From: Polytrichum commune
Taxonomy: Eukaryota; Streptophyta; Polytrichopsida; Polytrichales; Polytrichaceae
Reading direction: 5' to 3'
Length of the DNA stretch: 64,000 bases
Assembly (NCBI GenBank): GCA_950295325.1
Contig: OX485809.1
Location: forward strand, 7,874,001-7,938,000
Under the pieces are notes generated by a model, which was not told the DNA's origin, made no database searches, and saw only the letters and a program-made list of their open reading frames with translations. The position numbers were made by a program, and so were the translations under genes. This document shows positions 1 through 9,393 of the stretch, piece by piece (within the stretch, counting starts at the first letter, position 1; every line of letters starts with the position of its first letter).

Positions 1-24
1 TTTATCATTGAGGGCGTTTTGTAG

Positions 25-1099
25 TTATTCTCCAATGCATCTTAAATAGGCATTTTGTAGTGAGAATGCTTCGATTCCGAATAAATTGTGTGGGAGTTGT
101 GTAGCGATGTTAGATGTGCATTTGGGTATTCCGCATATCGTTTTGTGAAGTGCTATGATTTTTTTATCGAGTTTTTTTATAGTTGGTATAGAGTATGGCA
201 CTGCGTAGAAGCTGTATGCTATTTCAGCACGTATGACTGTATCTGCCATGTTTATTTTTTGTTTCATAGTAGCTGGGCATGTTACAAGGGCTTGACACTG
301 TTTTATTACTTTAGCTGTAGTGGTATTTATTTGTGTTTTCCATTTGAATGATGGTGCAAGATTTATTCCTAGATACGTGTATGGTTCATGTTGGTTTAAG
401 ACTGGTATAAGTTGGTTTCTGTAGTTGATATTGGTAGATTGGATTAGGGCTCTGAAGGTTGTGGGGTGAAGTTTGGATTTGTTTGGGCATCCAGTTATTG
501 CGCACTTGGATATTCCAAGATTCATTCCTGCCTATTCGTAGAATTTGTCTAGTTTATTGAGTTGTGTTTGTAATGTCTCTAGTTTATTGGCGATTGTTGC
601 TAGGTCATCTGCATATGCTGCTGATGAAATTTTAATTTTAGATGTACCAAAAGTGTATCTATTATTCCCTTGTTGTAGCCATTTGAGGAGGGATTCTAGG
701 AATATGATAAATAGATATGGGCTAAGGGTATCACCTTGTATTGTACCTCTTTGAATGGGGATTGGTAAGGTTTTACCGAAGTGTTCACCAATGAATATTG
801 TTGAGGATTGTGAATATATTTTTGCTATGACATTTATGGAGTCAGTGGGATATTCCAGATCTTTCATTATGGCTAAAAGTCTGGCGTGATCTATGAAGCC
901 GAAGGAGTTTTTGAAGTCAATGTAAAGGATATATATATCTTGGTTCGTGAGTCTTGCGTCTTCAAGCGCTGTGATTAATAATTGGATTTGTCTAGAAGTG
1001 CTTCTCTCTGCTCTAATCCCTTCTTGACTATCGTGTAATATTTGGTATTTTTCTCCATACGCTGATAGGATAGAAGTTAATGTACTCGTGTAGAATTTA
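25..1099 (-). pseudogene. LINE reverse transcriptase, catalytic and C-terminal part
   Basis: This is the downstream half of the LINE reverse transcriptase. In sense order it shows the IDFKNSFGFIDH region with the first catalytic Asp, the QGDTLSPYLFIIF region, and the YADDLA motif with the catalytic Asp pair. A thumb-like region (YTYLGINLAP, then a long helical tail) follows. An in-frame TAG at 532-534 sits between FYE and AGMNLGISKC. Related enzymes usually have Trp at the matching position, so TGG to TAG is the likely mutation. Otherwise the frame is open from 1094 to 25. The upstream part of the domain lies beyond the solo LTR at 1100-2071. It ends at 25 with a stop, near the window edge, so any 3' UTR and tail are outside the window. 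Confidence 0.88.
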
Positions 1100-2071
1100 T
1101 GTCGCAACCCTTACTAGGTCCCTTAATAATCTTGCCAATTTTCGTTTCTAGCAAAGGTTACGAGCGCTAACCCTTCGCATTCCGCCATGCTAATGGATAG
1201 CTCCTCTTACCCCAGACCAATAGTTCATAGGAGGGAACCAACCCTCCTACTTTGCTTTCGGGACTCACCCCTTAATCGGTAACCCATTTCCCCAATGTGG
1301 ACTTCCATCCATGGAAGTCCAATCCTATGTTGATCATCGCGTTGCCGGAGCAACACTACAACAACCCGAAGCATACTAGGCAACTATGGCCTCACAATAG
1401 GCCAAAGCCCATGGAGGCCTTGCCGTTCGGCCTCGGGTGGGTGAGGCCACACCACCTCACCCATATAAGCCTCTAGGACTTCACGCGGGGCCCCTACCCC
1501 ACCGTCAACCAACCTCTTGTCTCTCTACCAAGAGTTGGGGCCAAGTGGACATTTTCCTTTAGCTGCTGGCCCTAGAACCCCCCAGCAGCTTCAGACCATC
1601 ATAACTTCCTTGTATGATGTCTGATCATAACAACCAACCACTCCATCTTCATCTACGCTTCACGTAGATGCCGATGGACTCCTCACTTGCCCCATTCGGG
1701 CAAGTATTGAGGAAGTTATGCCTGTTTGAACCTCGGCAGTCCCGGGAATCACTCCCAGGCACTGCTGTACCAGGGCGCTGTCCCGGGACAGCGCCCCACT
1801 CAAATGGCCATAACTCCTAGCTCACACCTCCGATTGAGGTGTTCTTGAGCTTTCTAGAATCACCACGCCATGAGCTACGCATAACTCATGGCCTTACCCT
1901 TGTGCCTCCTAGTCTTCGTGGGTGGGAGGCGTTCCCAACGCCCAGGGCCCTCACCCACACTAGGATCACTTGGGCCCTCTCACCAACGGCGCCACAAGTC
2001 CCGGGTGTCACTCCGGGGTCCCCCTTGTGCCCATGGTGTTTCGGGCACTCCTCATGGAGAGGTGCGCGACA
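1100..2071. mobile_element. Solo LTR inserted in the LINE reverse transcriptase
   Basis: The 972-bp unit begins TGTCGCAACCC and ends GGTGCGCGACA, so it has TG...CA ends within a short inverted repeat. It is flanked by a perfect 5-bp duplication ATTTA at 1095-1099 and 2072-2076. The LINE frame resumes on both sides (...ANTIYK then FYTSTLTS...). I see no convincing ORF inside. The ends resemble those of the unit at 38541-40091 (TGTCGCGGCCC...CTACGACA), which suggests one LTR superfamily. Orientation is not decided. Confidence 0.88.
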
Positions 2072-2296
2072 ATTTATATATGGTGTTAGCTAGTGCAATA
2101 GGTCTATGGTTTGTTAGTTGTGATGGGTTACCTTTTTTGTATAGTAAAACTGTTAGACTGGTTTTCCATGATGCAGGGATTTGTTTTTGTTTATAACAAT
2201 GTTTAAAAAATAAGAAGAGTAATTTATGGAAGCGTGGAGGCATGTTTTTTAGAATTGAATTGGGTATTTTGTCTGGGTCTGGGGCTTTGTTATTAC
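2072..2296 (-). pseudogene. LINE reverse transcriptase, N-terminal fragment
   Basis: This short piece of LINE coding sequence is trapped between two LTR-type insertions. Translated on the minus strand it gives the typical entry region of a LINE reverse transcriptase: KAPDPDKIPNSILK, then ASWKTSLTVLLYKKG, then NHRPIALANTIYK. The open frame runs artificially into both neighbouring insertions, so only the part between the two duplications belongs to the LINE. The segment continues in frame into the RT part at 25-1099 once the solo LTR is removed. Confidence 0.88.
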
Positions 2297-2770
2297 TGTG
2301 GGAACACGCGAACACCAAAATATCCGGATTGGCATGTTTCAAGTGCCTAATCCGGTTTTGTCCGGATGACCCTAGTATCGTCCAGGGATTCTGTGAAGTG
2401 TAGGAGGTCTAGAACTCTCCATATTTGCTTATTTCCTCTTCCTTAGCCAAATTTCCGGAAACCCTAATTTCCGGATTTTTGGTCTTTGGACCCTCTTAGC
2501 CCTTTTCCCGGAGTGTGCCTTTCCGGATGGTATTTCTAGGTCCTAATTATAATGCTTACTCACCCCTCTACGCCTACCCTCTAGAATAGGTGGTTTCTTC
2601 CGGTGAAGACGTCCTTGATAAGATTAGAATCCGGAAACTCCCTCACAACCAATCCGGATTGATCAGATCCCTCTTGGCAGGTCACACAGAGAGATCCGGA
2701 TTGTTTCTTGGGACCATAGTGACCAGAGGAGTCCGGATTCCAACCGGAGATCTGACTCGACGGGATGAGT

Positions 2771-3226
2771 GGGTGACCCGTACCACTTTCCGGATTGTCC
2801 CGTCCACCGGTGATGAGACCTCTTCAGAAGATCAGATTAGTCCGGATCCCTTCCGGACCTTTGCCTAATCCTCCCCACGGCTATCTCACCGGGACGTTAC
2901 CTAGACATCCGGAATAATGAGGATCTCTTCCTACTACACTCCGGAGGTGGCCTCCAACCCGGAACCCTTACTGATCCGGACCTTCCCTTCTCCTTCCGAC
3001 GGATCTATCCGGCTACCTCTACCCTGGATTCTATTCAATCTGGGCTAACTGGGCGATCCGTACCACCATCCGGATTGGTCCGTCTAAGGGCGGTGGGACC
3101 TCTTCGGAAGATCAGATTGGCGTAAGTCCGGATCCCTTCCGGATCTCACCCAATCCTCCCAGCGGCTATCCCACCTAGACGTTACTCAACCATCCGGATT
3201 AGTGAGGTTTCCCTCCCACTACACCC
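2771..3226. repeat. Two diverged direct repeats of about 170-176 bp inside the LTR-like unit
   Basis: The segment at about 2771-2940 recurs at about 3051-3226 with many substitutions and small indels. Shared landmarks in the same order are CCGTACCAC, CCGGATTG, TCTTC.GAAGATCAGATT, GTCCGGATCCCTTCCGGA, CGGCTATC.CACC and the CCACTACAC-like end. The repeats lie in the part of the unit downstream of its ORF and contain many TCCGG motifs. Confidence 0.8.
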
Positions 3227-3489
3227 AAAGAGGATCTACAAGGCAATAACCGGATCCGATCCGGGTCTCCTCTCCCATGTCCTATCTGGAACTCCTATCC
3301 CTCATGCTCTCTCTCCTCCGCTAACGATCTCCGGATCATTCACACAAACATCAATCAAGGAAAGTCAAGGAGTGAGAAACTAAGGCATTTATTCAGAGTA
3401 GGAGTAATCACAATACAACAATGGAGAAGGAACCCTTCTCAAGCTCCTTATTCAGCCTTAAGTAGAGGCTCAAAATCCCTAAACTGAGG

Positions 3490-3512
3490 GCGGCGGCCTA
3501 AGCGGCCGCCGC
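3490..3512. other. Perfect 9-bp GC-rich hairpin
   Basis: GCGGCGGCC and GGCCGCCGC are perfect inverted complements separated by the 5-base loop TAAGC. The hairpin lies about 560 bp downstream of the end of the minus-strand ORF of the LTR-like unit. Its role is unknown. Confidence 0.6.
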
Positions 3513-4073
3513 TTAAGAAAAACCCTAACCACACCCGGTCTCCCGGATTTCCCGGATCCAGATCCGGGTTTTCCGCTGACGCTTCCAAGGGAAAATTTTA
3601 TTACTCGTCTTCAAAAACTCCTAAGTCCTACCTGCCTACCTCTATTCTGCCTAACTAATCTAGCTACTCTCCTAACTAAGAAGACCGGTGCTTCTTCGGA
3701 GCCGATCCCTCCTTTGAGTGACTCCCTACCCCGCTGACGGCGGATGAGCCCCCTGCCGGCGATGCCTTCTGTAGCCGCGTGAGCATCCTCCTCATGTTCG
3801 GAGAGGGAGCAACCTCGTCCTCCGAATCCGCTGCCCTCTCGGTCCGTGGGGTAGCGGTCCCTGGTGTTCTGGAGACTGTCCCTGGGGTTCCGGAAGCTGT
3901 CCCCATCCGGATGCTTCGGACTGGAGAAGGATCGCTTCCGATGCCCTGCTCCGGATTCCGTCCGCCCGAGATCGAAGCCGTCCGCGGATCCCTGTTGGAG
4001 GCCGCCCTTGAGGGTGGCGGAGGAAAGGGACTCACCATTTGGCAGTCCCGCGGAGACGATGGCGAGGCGTGGG

Positions 4074-5774
4074 TCATAGGGGCCTTGCCCCTACTCGGAG
4101 TTGCCTCCCGATCGGAAGTCTGGTGCCGGTCGGCGTCCGAGCCCTATCCGGAGTCCGGGATCTATCCGAGTTCCGTGGAACAGGGGACTGGCCCCTTCCG
4201 GATCGGACCGACCCGGTGCTCTTCCGCCTCACCTGGGGAGAACGGACCCTTTCCGGAGCCCCTCCGGAACTACCAGGCCGAGAGCCGCCTCCCTGCTGGC
4301 TGGGTCCTGCAGAGGACGGCGGATTCTGAACCAGGGCTACTTCACCAACCACCTCGTAGAGGGTTCCGGTTGGTGACCCTGGCGGACCCGGATAGAGCAC
4401 CCTCCGCGGTGTTCCGCTTGGCGGGACCACCCTCTGGATTTCCGCCAGAAGATCCTTCATCGTCTGTGAATACTTCACGAGGATGGGGAGGGTCTGCCTG
4501 GCGGAAGCGGGTTCTCCGGACTCCATCATCCGGTCGTAGAGATGCGCCTTGTTGATGATCTCCGCCGGATGACCCACCAGCTCCCGGATCTGGCTGAAGA
4601 GCACGGCCTGCTCCGCATGGTACTTCCGGATCTCCTCGCTCTTCTGACTGAGCTCCTGAGTCATGGCCGCTACCTGTGCGGTGAGGTGGGCGTTCTCCGT
4701 TTTGGCCTGCTCCAGCTCCTTCCGGTCCGCCCTCTTTGCCAACTCCCGGAGAATGTTTCCAGGTCCGCAGTCGTCCAGAGCATGGTTCGCCCCCCTGACG
4801 ATGTGCTCCAGTCGGTAATACTGGGTCTTGAGGTCCTCCATCCCTTCCTGGAACCGTTTGAACGGATTCTCCGGAAAGTCCCAAGCGGGTAGATCCATAT
4901 TTCGCCATGGGGTCTCCCGGCTGGGTCCGGCTTCCGGATGTTGGTGAGGGGGAGGAGGAGAGAGTGGCCTCGAGACGGTTGGCGGCGGGCTTCCGGGTGA
5001 CGAAGGAGGTGCTTCCGGAAGAATAGGGTCGCTGGAGGTCTCCGTCTCGACGTCTCCGGCTTCCGGAAGCAGCTTGTAGGCGACCTCGTCCGCCGCTATC
5101 GTGAGCAGGTCCTCCTCCTCGGCCGTGATGCAGTCGAAATGCTGGTAGAGATGCAAAATGAAGGGGGAGAGGAAGGAGGGTTTCCGGCCAATATGGGGGA
5201 GGGCCTGCCCCACTATTTCCTGGATAATCAGCCCCCAGTTCACAGGCCGGACTCCTGACATGGCACCGAACAGCGTGTTAGCCATGGTAAGGTTAATCCG
5301 CTTCGGCTTGTCCGGGTTAAGGATAGGCAGGAGGAATTCCAACACCCTCCTCTCTCTCAGGTTCCGGCAGTTCCCGGGGTGGAAGCCGTCCTTCGGATCC
5401 GCGTCCCCTCTAAATTTTCCGGCGAACAAGCCGTCGCGGCGGCCGGCCCATCCTTCTGTAATCCCCCGAGGAAACCCGTAGACCCTGTTCCAAATGTCCG
5501 GAGTCCAGTGTTCCGGATCTCTCCTCTTTGTCCCTAGCCACTGATTTCCTCTCTCAAACTTAAACTCTCGGAGGGTATCTTCGGCTCGGAGGTTCCAGGG
5601 TTTGGCTAGCAACCCCGCGCAGCCCATAACCCGGAGATCCTCCGCGCAGCCCATAACCCGGAGATCCTCCGCGAGCTCCTGTAGCTCCCTATCCTCCCTC
5701 GGAATTGCAGGGATGAGGGCTTTGAGCGGAACCGGGATAGGTTCCCTCTGATCCTCTTCCCGTGCTTCCGGCAT
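4074..5774 (-). CDS. 566-residue ORF of the LTR-like unit, repeat-associated protein
   Basis: This open frame without internal stops starts at an ATG at 5774. Residues ~60-220 form a folded-looking domain (YGFPRG, FLLPILNPDKP, NLTMANTLFGAMSGVRPVNW, IGRKPSFLSPFILHLYQHF). By eye it recalls the putative plant transposon protein (Transposase_32-like) modules that accompany plant retroelements, but this is a weak match. A Pro/Ser-rich stretch follows, then a probable coiled coil (ELAKRADRKELEQAKTENAHL onward, roughly residues 320-440), then a basic Ser/Arg/Pro-rich tail. Near the N-terminus AEDLRVMGC is duplicated exactly by a 27-bp tandem repeat. A broken homologue lies in another LTR-like unit at 38796-39797. 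No protease, RT, integrase or zinc-knuckle motif is seen. A gag-like or nucleic-acid-binding role is inference only. Confidence 0.65.
   Translation of the reverse strand: MPEAREEDQREPIPVPLKALIPAIPREDRELQELAEDLRVMGCAEDLRVMGCAGLLAKPWNLRAEDTLREFKFERGNQWLGTKRRDPEHWTPDIWNRVYGFPRGITEGWAGRRDGLFAGKFRGDADPKDGFHPGNCRNLRERRVLEFLLPILNPDKPKRINLTMANTLFGAMSGVRPVNWGLIIQEIVGQALPHIGRKPSFLSPFILHLYQHFDCITAEEEDLLTIAADEVAYKLLPEAGDVETETSSDPILPEAPPSSPGSPPPTVSRPLSPPPPHQHPEAGPSRETPWRNMDLPAWDFPENPFKRFQEGMEDLKTQYYRLEHIVRGANHALDDCGPGNILRELAKRADRKELEQAKTENAHLTAQVAAMTQELSQKSEEIRKYHAEQAVLFSQIRELVGHPAEIINKAHLYDRMMESGEPASARQTLPILVKYSQTMKDLLAEIQRVVPPSGTPRRVLYPGPPGSPTGTLYEVVGEVALVQNPPSSAGPSQQGGGSRPGSSGGAPERVRSPQVRRKSTGSVRSGRGQSPVPRNSDRSRTPDRARTPTGTRLPIGRQLRVGARPL
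5616..5669. repeat. 27-bp perfect tandem duplication within the ORF
   Basis: Two exact 27-bp copies (5616-5642 and 5643-5669) encode AEDLRVMGC twice in the minus-strand ORF. The length is a multiple of three, so the frame is kept. The homologue at 38796-39797 has a single copy of the matching region (DLRRMGCLGL), so the duplication is probably specific to this copy. Confidence 0.9.
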
Positions 5775-6852
5775 TTTCCTCTTCTCTCAGTTTCCGGCTC
5801 GACCACGGAAACTCCCTCTCTTCCGGATTCCTTCCCTTCCGTCTAATTGCCATAGAGTCCCGGCAATCCCACTGCCGGTGACTGAAAAGTGCAGAGTCCC
5901 AGCAATCCCACTGCTGGCGGCTCGAAAGAATTAACACCTCACCACTCGTTCTCTCAACAGGTTGCCTTTTTCAGAAAAAAATGGGAGGGAGAAGGAAGGG
6001 CCCCTTAAATATCCTTCCTCCCTCTTCCTGCCCCTGTTACCGTTTGGTTTAACGGAAAACGGTTACCAACCGTTTTCCGGCGGTTCTAACCAATGGTTTT
6101 ACTAACATTTTTACCAACGGCTTTCTTTTCCCCCAACCGTCATAAGGCCCGTTATAACCGCCACTTCCGGGCCGTTGGGTAATCTTGGCGCGTCCGTTAC
6201 TTGGTCCGGACCAATGGTTTGGACCATGATTACATGGTCCACCCATCCTATTTGACGGACCGGTCATAGTACTTATTTAGAGTCGTTTTATTGCATAAGG
6301 CGGGGTTAGAATACTCTATTTTCTAGTACAATTAATTTTAACTATTAATTTTAACCCTATTACTTTAAGATAAGCACGAAAAAATACGGAAATGGAACCC
6401 GTATTTCCATATTTCCGTCTTTCCGTCGAATTTGGACTCCCACAATTACTTAGGTTTTTAAGACAAAAGTCGTATATTTCTTGGTAAAAATACGTGTGTA
6501 GGGGGATTTGGGGTTTTCCTCGTTTGTCAATGATGTATCCGTCTAAGTCATGCCATGGATATTGCCGGACTCCACATGTGCAGTGTTGTGGGTGTGTATT
6601 TTGATATTAGCATGTGGGAACTGTAGGACGGTTACTGATGGATTGTTGCGTGTATATTTCTGCTGCAATGTCTTCTGGGTTAGTTAATATATTGTTTGTC
6701 TACCAATGATGGAGTCTAGGGGTGAGGTTTCGGTGTTCTTGAAGACTTTTCGATTTATCTTTTTGGGGTTTTTTTCATACATTTGACGGTATTTTGATAC
6801 GGCCTTTAGAATGCAGTCTTTGGTGTATTTTGTAGTGATTTTCCTGGCTTCT

Positions 6853-7770
6853 TTATTTACATTTTTTTGCGATGGTTGCTATGGCATCAATCCATTGAGT
6901 AGGAGATGCCGTTGTTACAGGTGGGTGTGAGATGTTTGTGTGTTGGTGGTTTCGTATATCGTTTAGGATGGGGTGTGCTTGCCAGAGTGGATCGTGTTGT
7001 GCAATGTATATGGTTTTCCTGATGAGGTGATATGTGTTGAGATATCTTTTCCATTTTCTTGCAAGTTTGCGTGGCAAAAATCCACCTTGTTGTAATGTTC
7101 TATTCGTAAGGTTGGGTAGTGGGTCTGCTTTACAGGTTTCTTCAATTGTTTCTGAAATTTTGTATACAATGTGGTCGAATGTTGTACAGGCTTTCGCCCA
7201 TTGACCCGGGCTTAAGTGTTGGTGGTTTTCGAGTAGGATGGTAAGGGTTTTTATTTGTGCAGTGTTTTCTTCGAAGAATGTTATGTTGAATTTTTTGATG
7301 TTTTCTGGTGGTATTGGGTTTAGTATTCTAGTTGGTGACGTGTTTGTGGGGGATGGGGATCTGGCTATAAGGGTGTTGTGGGGGATATATAGTACAACTG
7401 GATAATGGTCTAAGTTTAGATTCATGTTTGTGTTTGTGGTAGAAATAAATTTGTTGTTGTCTGGTGAGTGAATGTAGAATCCATCTATTAGACTTGTTGA
7501 TGTGTAATTATAGCCTCCTTGTCTGAAGATGCTAGTGTTAGTTGGAATATATTCTAGGTTAAGTGATACGGTGAAAATTTTCCATTGGTAATCTTCTTCT
7601 TGTGGAGGGGTGTTAATGTTGTTATTTTGTCTGCCTCTAAGTGCGATATCTCGGTTAAAGTCCCCACATAATGTATACATGTGATTGGGGTGTATAGTGA
7701 TTTCGTTAGTGATTTCGGTCTTAAGGTGTGGAATGAGGCATGTGTCTTCTAAGTGTGTAGGCATGTACAT
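6853..7770 (-). pseudogene. LINE APE endonuclease, C-terminal part and linker
   Basis: The 305-codon frame begins after the broken N-terminal part. It contains CGDFNRDI (the conserved GDFN of APE endonucleases) and LIDGFYIHSPDNN, then NLDHYPVVLYI, which matches the SDH(Y/F)PV-like end of the domain. A basic linker towards the reverse transcriptase follows. The same frame extends upstream through HMYMPTHLEDT back to about 7925 if two stops are read through. Downstream (6450-6852) the coding trace continues as NPEDIAAEIY with further stops. It belongs to the same polyprotein as 7839-9509 and the RT pieces at 25-2296. Confidence 0.82.
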
Positions 7771-8792
7771 GTGTATGATTAGCTAAGGCATTAGTGGATG
7801 GTTGTTTATTTTAATTATTTATAGGTATGGGGATATATTTACTGGCGTGGGAATTTTGGTGATATTCCCAGGGAATGCATATTTCTTGTGGATAAGTGTG
7901 AGTAAGCCCCTCTTCCGGGGGTATAAGGCATTCTTTGTTGTATGCATCTTGTGAATGCATGTGTGTTGTTGAAAATGAATTTAAATTCCGGAAATAGGTT
8001 TTGTATGTATTTTGTAGATTTATTTGTAGTTAGTTTGGTTTCTTGGATATGTATGATTGTTGTGTTGTTTAGCGAGTTGTTTATTAGGCTTTGTAGGTTT
8101 GGTAATGATGTGTTGAGTGATGACGCATTCCATGTTATTATGTTTGTTTCGTGCTCGGTGTCGGTGTTAATTCTTGGGGTTGGTGTGGAAGTAGCTGGGG
8201 GTGGGGGTGGGTGTAAGTATTCGTTGATGCTTTCTAGGCATCGGAGTGCTTCGGTGATCAATTGATTTGGGAGGAAGGGAAATTTATTTTGAAGGGTAAT
8301 TGGTGTTGGTGTAGTATCTTGGTTGTGGATAAATTCATATATCTCTGTGTGTATTGAATTTTTTGGATATATTATATCTTGATTATTTCCTACAAAAGTT
8401 GTGTAGGGGTGAGGTGTTGATATATGCCTTTCGGGGGGGTTGGTGAGGTTGGCTAGTCTGATAATCAATGTGTTCGTCCATATGTTATTAAAGTGGTAAT
8501 TTTGGGATTGGGCTAGTATGTTATTGCATGTGTCTATTGAGGGGTGGATGGTGATGATTAGAGCGTATAGCATATGGGTTAGTGGTGATTGCCTTTGTGT
8601 TTGGATATATTGATGTAGATGCGGGTAGGTGGTTATTGCTTGAGGGTGTAGTGGGTGTGTGTTTTTTAGTATGGGGGCAAATGTGTTTGCTATGTGTTGG
8701 TATTCAGGTTGTAGTTTTATAATGTTTGGAATGAAGTAGATGTTGGCTTTTTTTTTGTGTGTAGCAGGGTGTGTATGTAGGATGTTAGGCAT

Positions 8793-8816
8793 TGGTCCGG
8801 GGTTGGGTTCTATGTC
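8793..8816 (-). other. 2A-like ribosome-skipping motif DIEPNPGP
   Basis: The minus-strand codons give D-I-E-P-N-P-G-P at residues 232-239, preceded by LELLKCG. This satisfies the 2A consensus D-x-E-x-N-P-G-P, and the upstream Leu-rich stretch is also typical. Known 2A peptides cause ribosome skipping between the last Gly and Pro. Similar sequences are known in APE-type LINEs of several eukaryotic lineages. Activity here is inferred, and the copy is otherwise dead. Confidence 0.8.
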
Positions 8817-9068
8817 CCCGCATTTTAGCAATTCTAGTTTGTTAATAAAGTAGTATCCGTGGGAATGGAGTGTTTTTGGATTTTTCATGTTTGTTTTTAG
8901 ATATATTATGATTGTGAACTTGGTTGTAGTAAAGAGGTTAGGTATAGCGGGTATGATGTTTTCTATTTGTTTGGGTGAGAAATATGAGTTTGTATTTTTT
9001 ATAGATTTTTGGCTTGTTATTGAGTTAGGTCTCCAGTTATTTATGAAGTGGTATGTGTTATTATTTGT

Positions 9069-9393
9069 GTGGCGAGGCCGGTAGGCCGAGGCCATTGTAT
9101 CTTTTGGGTGAGGTTGATATTTTGAATGAGGGTTTAATAGGTGTTTGAAATAGGGTTTGTGATGGTGTTTGATGTTGAGGTGAGGTTTATTTAAGGTGAG
9201 TAGTTTATATTTACTTTTTGTAAATAGATTAGGTAAGGCAATTATTGTTTTTTGTGTAGTTTTTGGGAGGTAGTGTATAGGTTTAGTATGTTGGTGGGTA
9301 GGCTTTGTGATTGTGTTAATGATGGGGTTGAGGGAGTGGTAGTGTATATATGTTGTTAGTTTTATTTTGTGGCGAGGCCGGTAGGCCGAGGCC
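9069..9393 (-). repeat. Two identical 25-bp GC-rich motifs exactly 300 bp apart
   Basis: The identical 25 bp at 9069-9093 and 9369-9393 include GGCGAGGCCGGTAGGCCGAG and encode SAYRPRH on the minus strand. They mark the start of two tandem 300-bp modules whose remaining DNA has diverged strongly. The motif is very GC-rich within an otherwise G-poor, AT-rich sense strand. Confidence 0.85.

Larger units (their letters stand above)
2297..6444 (-). mobile_element. LTR-like unit (TG...CA, 5-bp duplication) carrying its own ORF
   Basis: The 4148-bp insertion begins TGTGGGAACACG and ends GGACTCCCACA, giving a 7-bp inverted repeat TGTGGGA/TCCCACA. A perfect 5-bp duplication ATTAC flanks it at 2292-2296 and 6445-6449. 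No second internal copy of either end was seen, so it is not a normal two-LTR element. It behaves like a very long solo LTR or a single-unit non-autonomous element. It carries one long minus-strand ORF (4074-5774) and no pol-like domain. TCCGG is hugely over-represented across coding and noncoding parts. A 9-bp GC-rich hairpin (3490-3512) lies downstream of the ORF. The minus strand is taken as sense because of the ORF. Confidence 0.8.

Noticed and set aside
3779-4555. Long plus-strand open frame opposite the 566-codon ORF
   Set aside because: It is antisense to a frame with a homologue elsewhere in the window, and its Pro/Ser/Arg-rich composition follows from the TCCGG-rich DNA.
8793-8816. 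Picornavirus-like integrated virus as source of the 2A motif
   Set aside because: The motif lies in one frame with an APE endonuclease and next to a LINE reverse transcriptase, so a LINE origin explains it.
7942-9084. Plus-strand Val/Phe/Leu-rich frames resembling membrane proteins
   Set aside because: They are antisense to the LINE ORFs and reflect its G/T-rich antisense strand.
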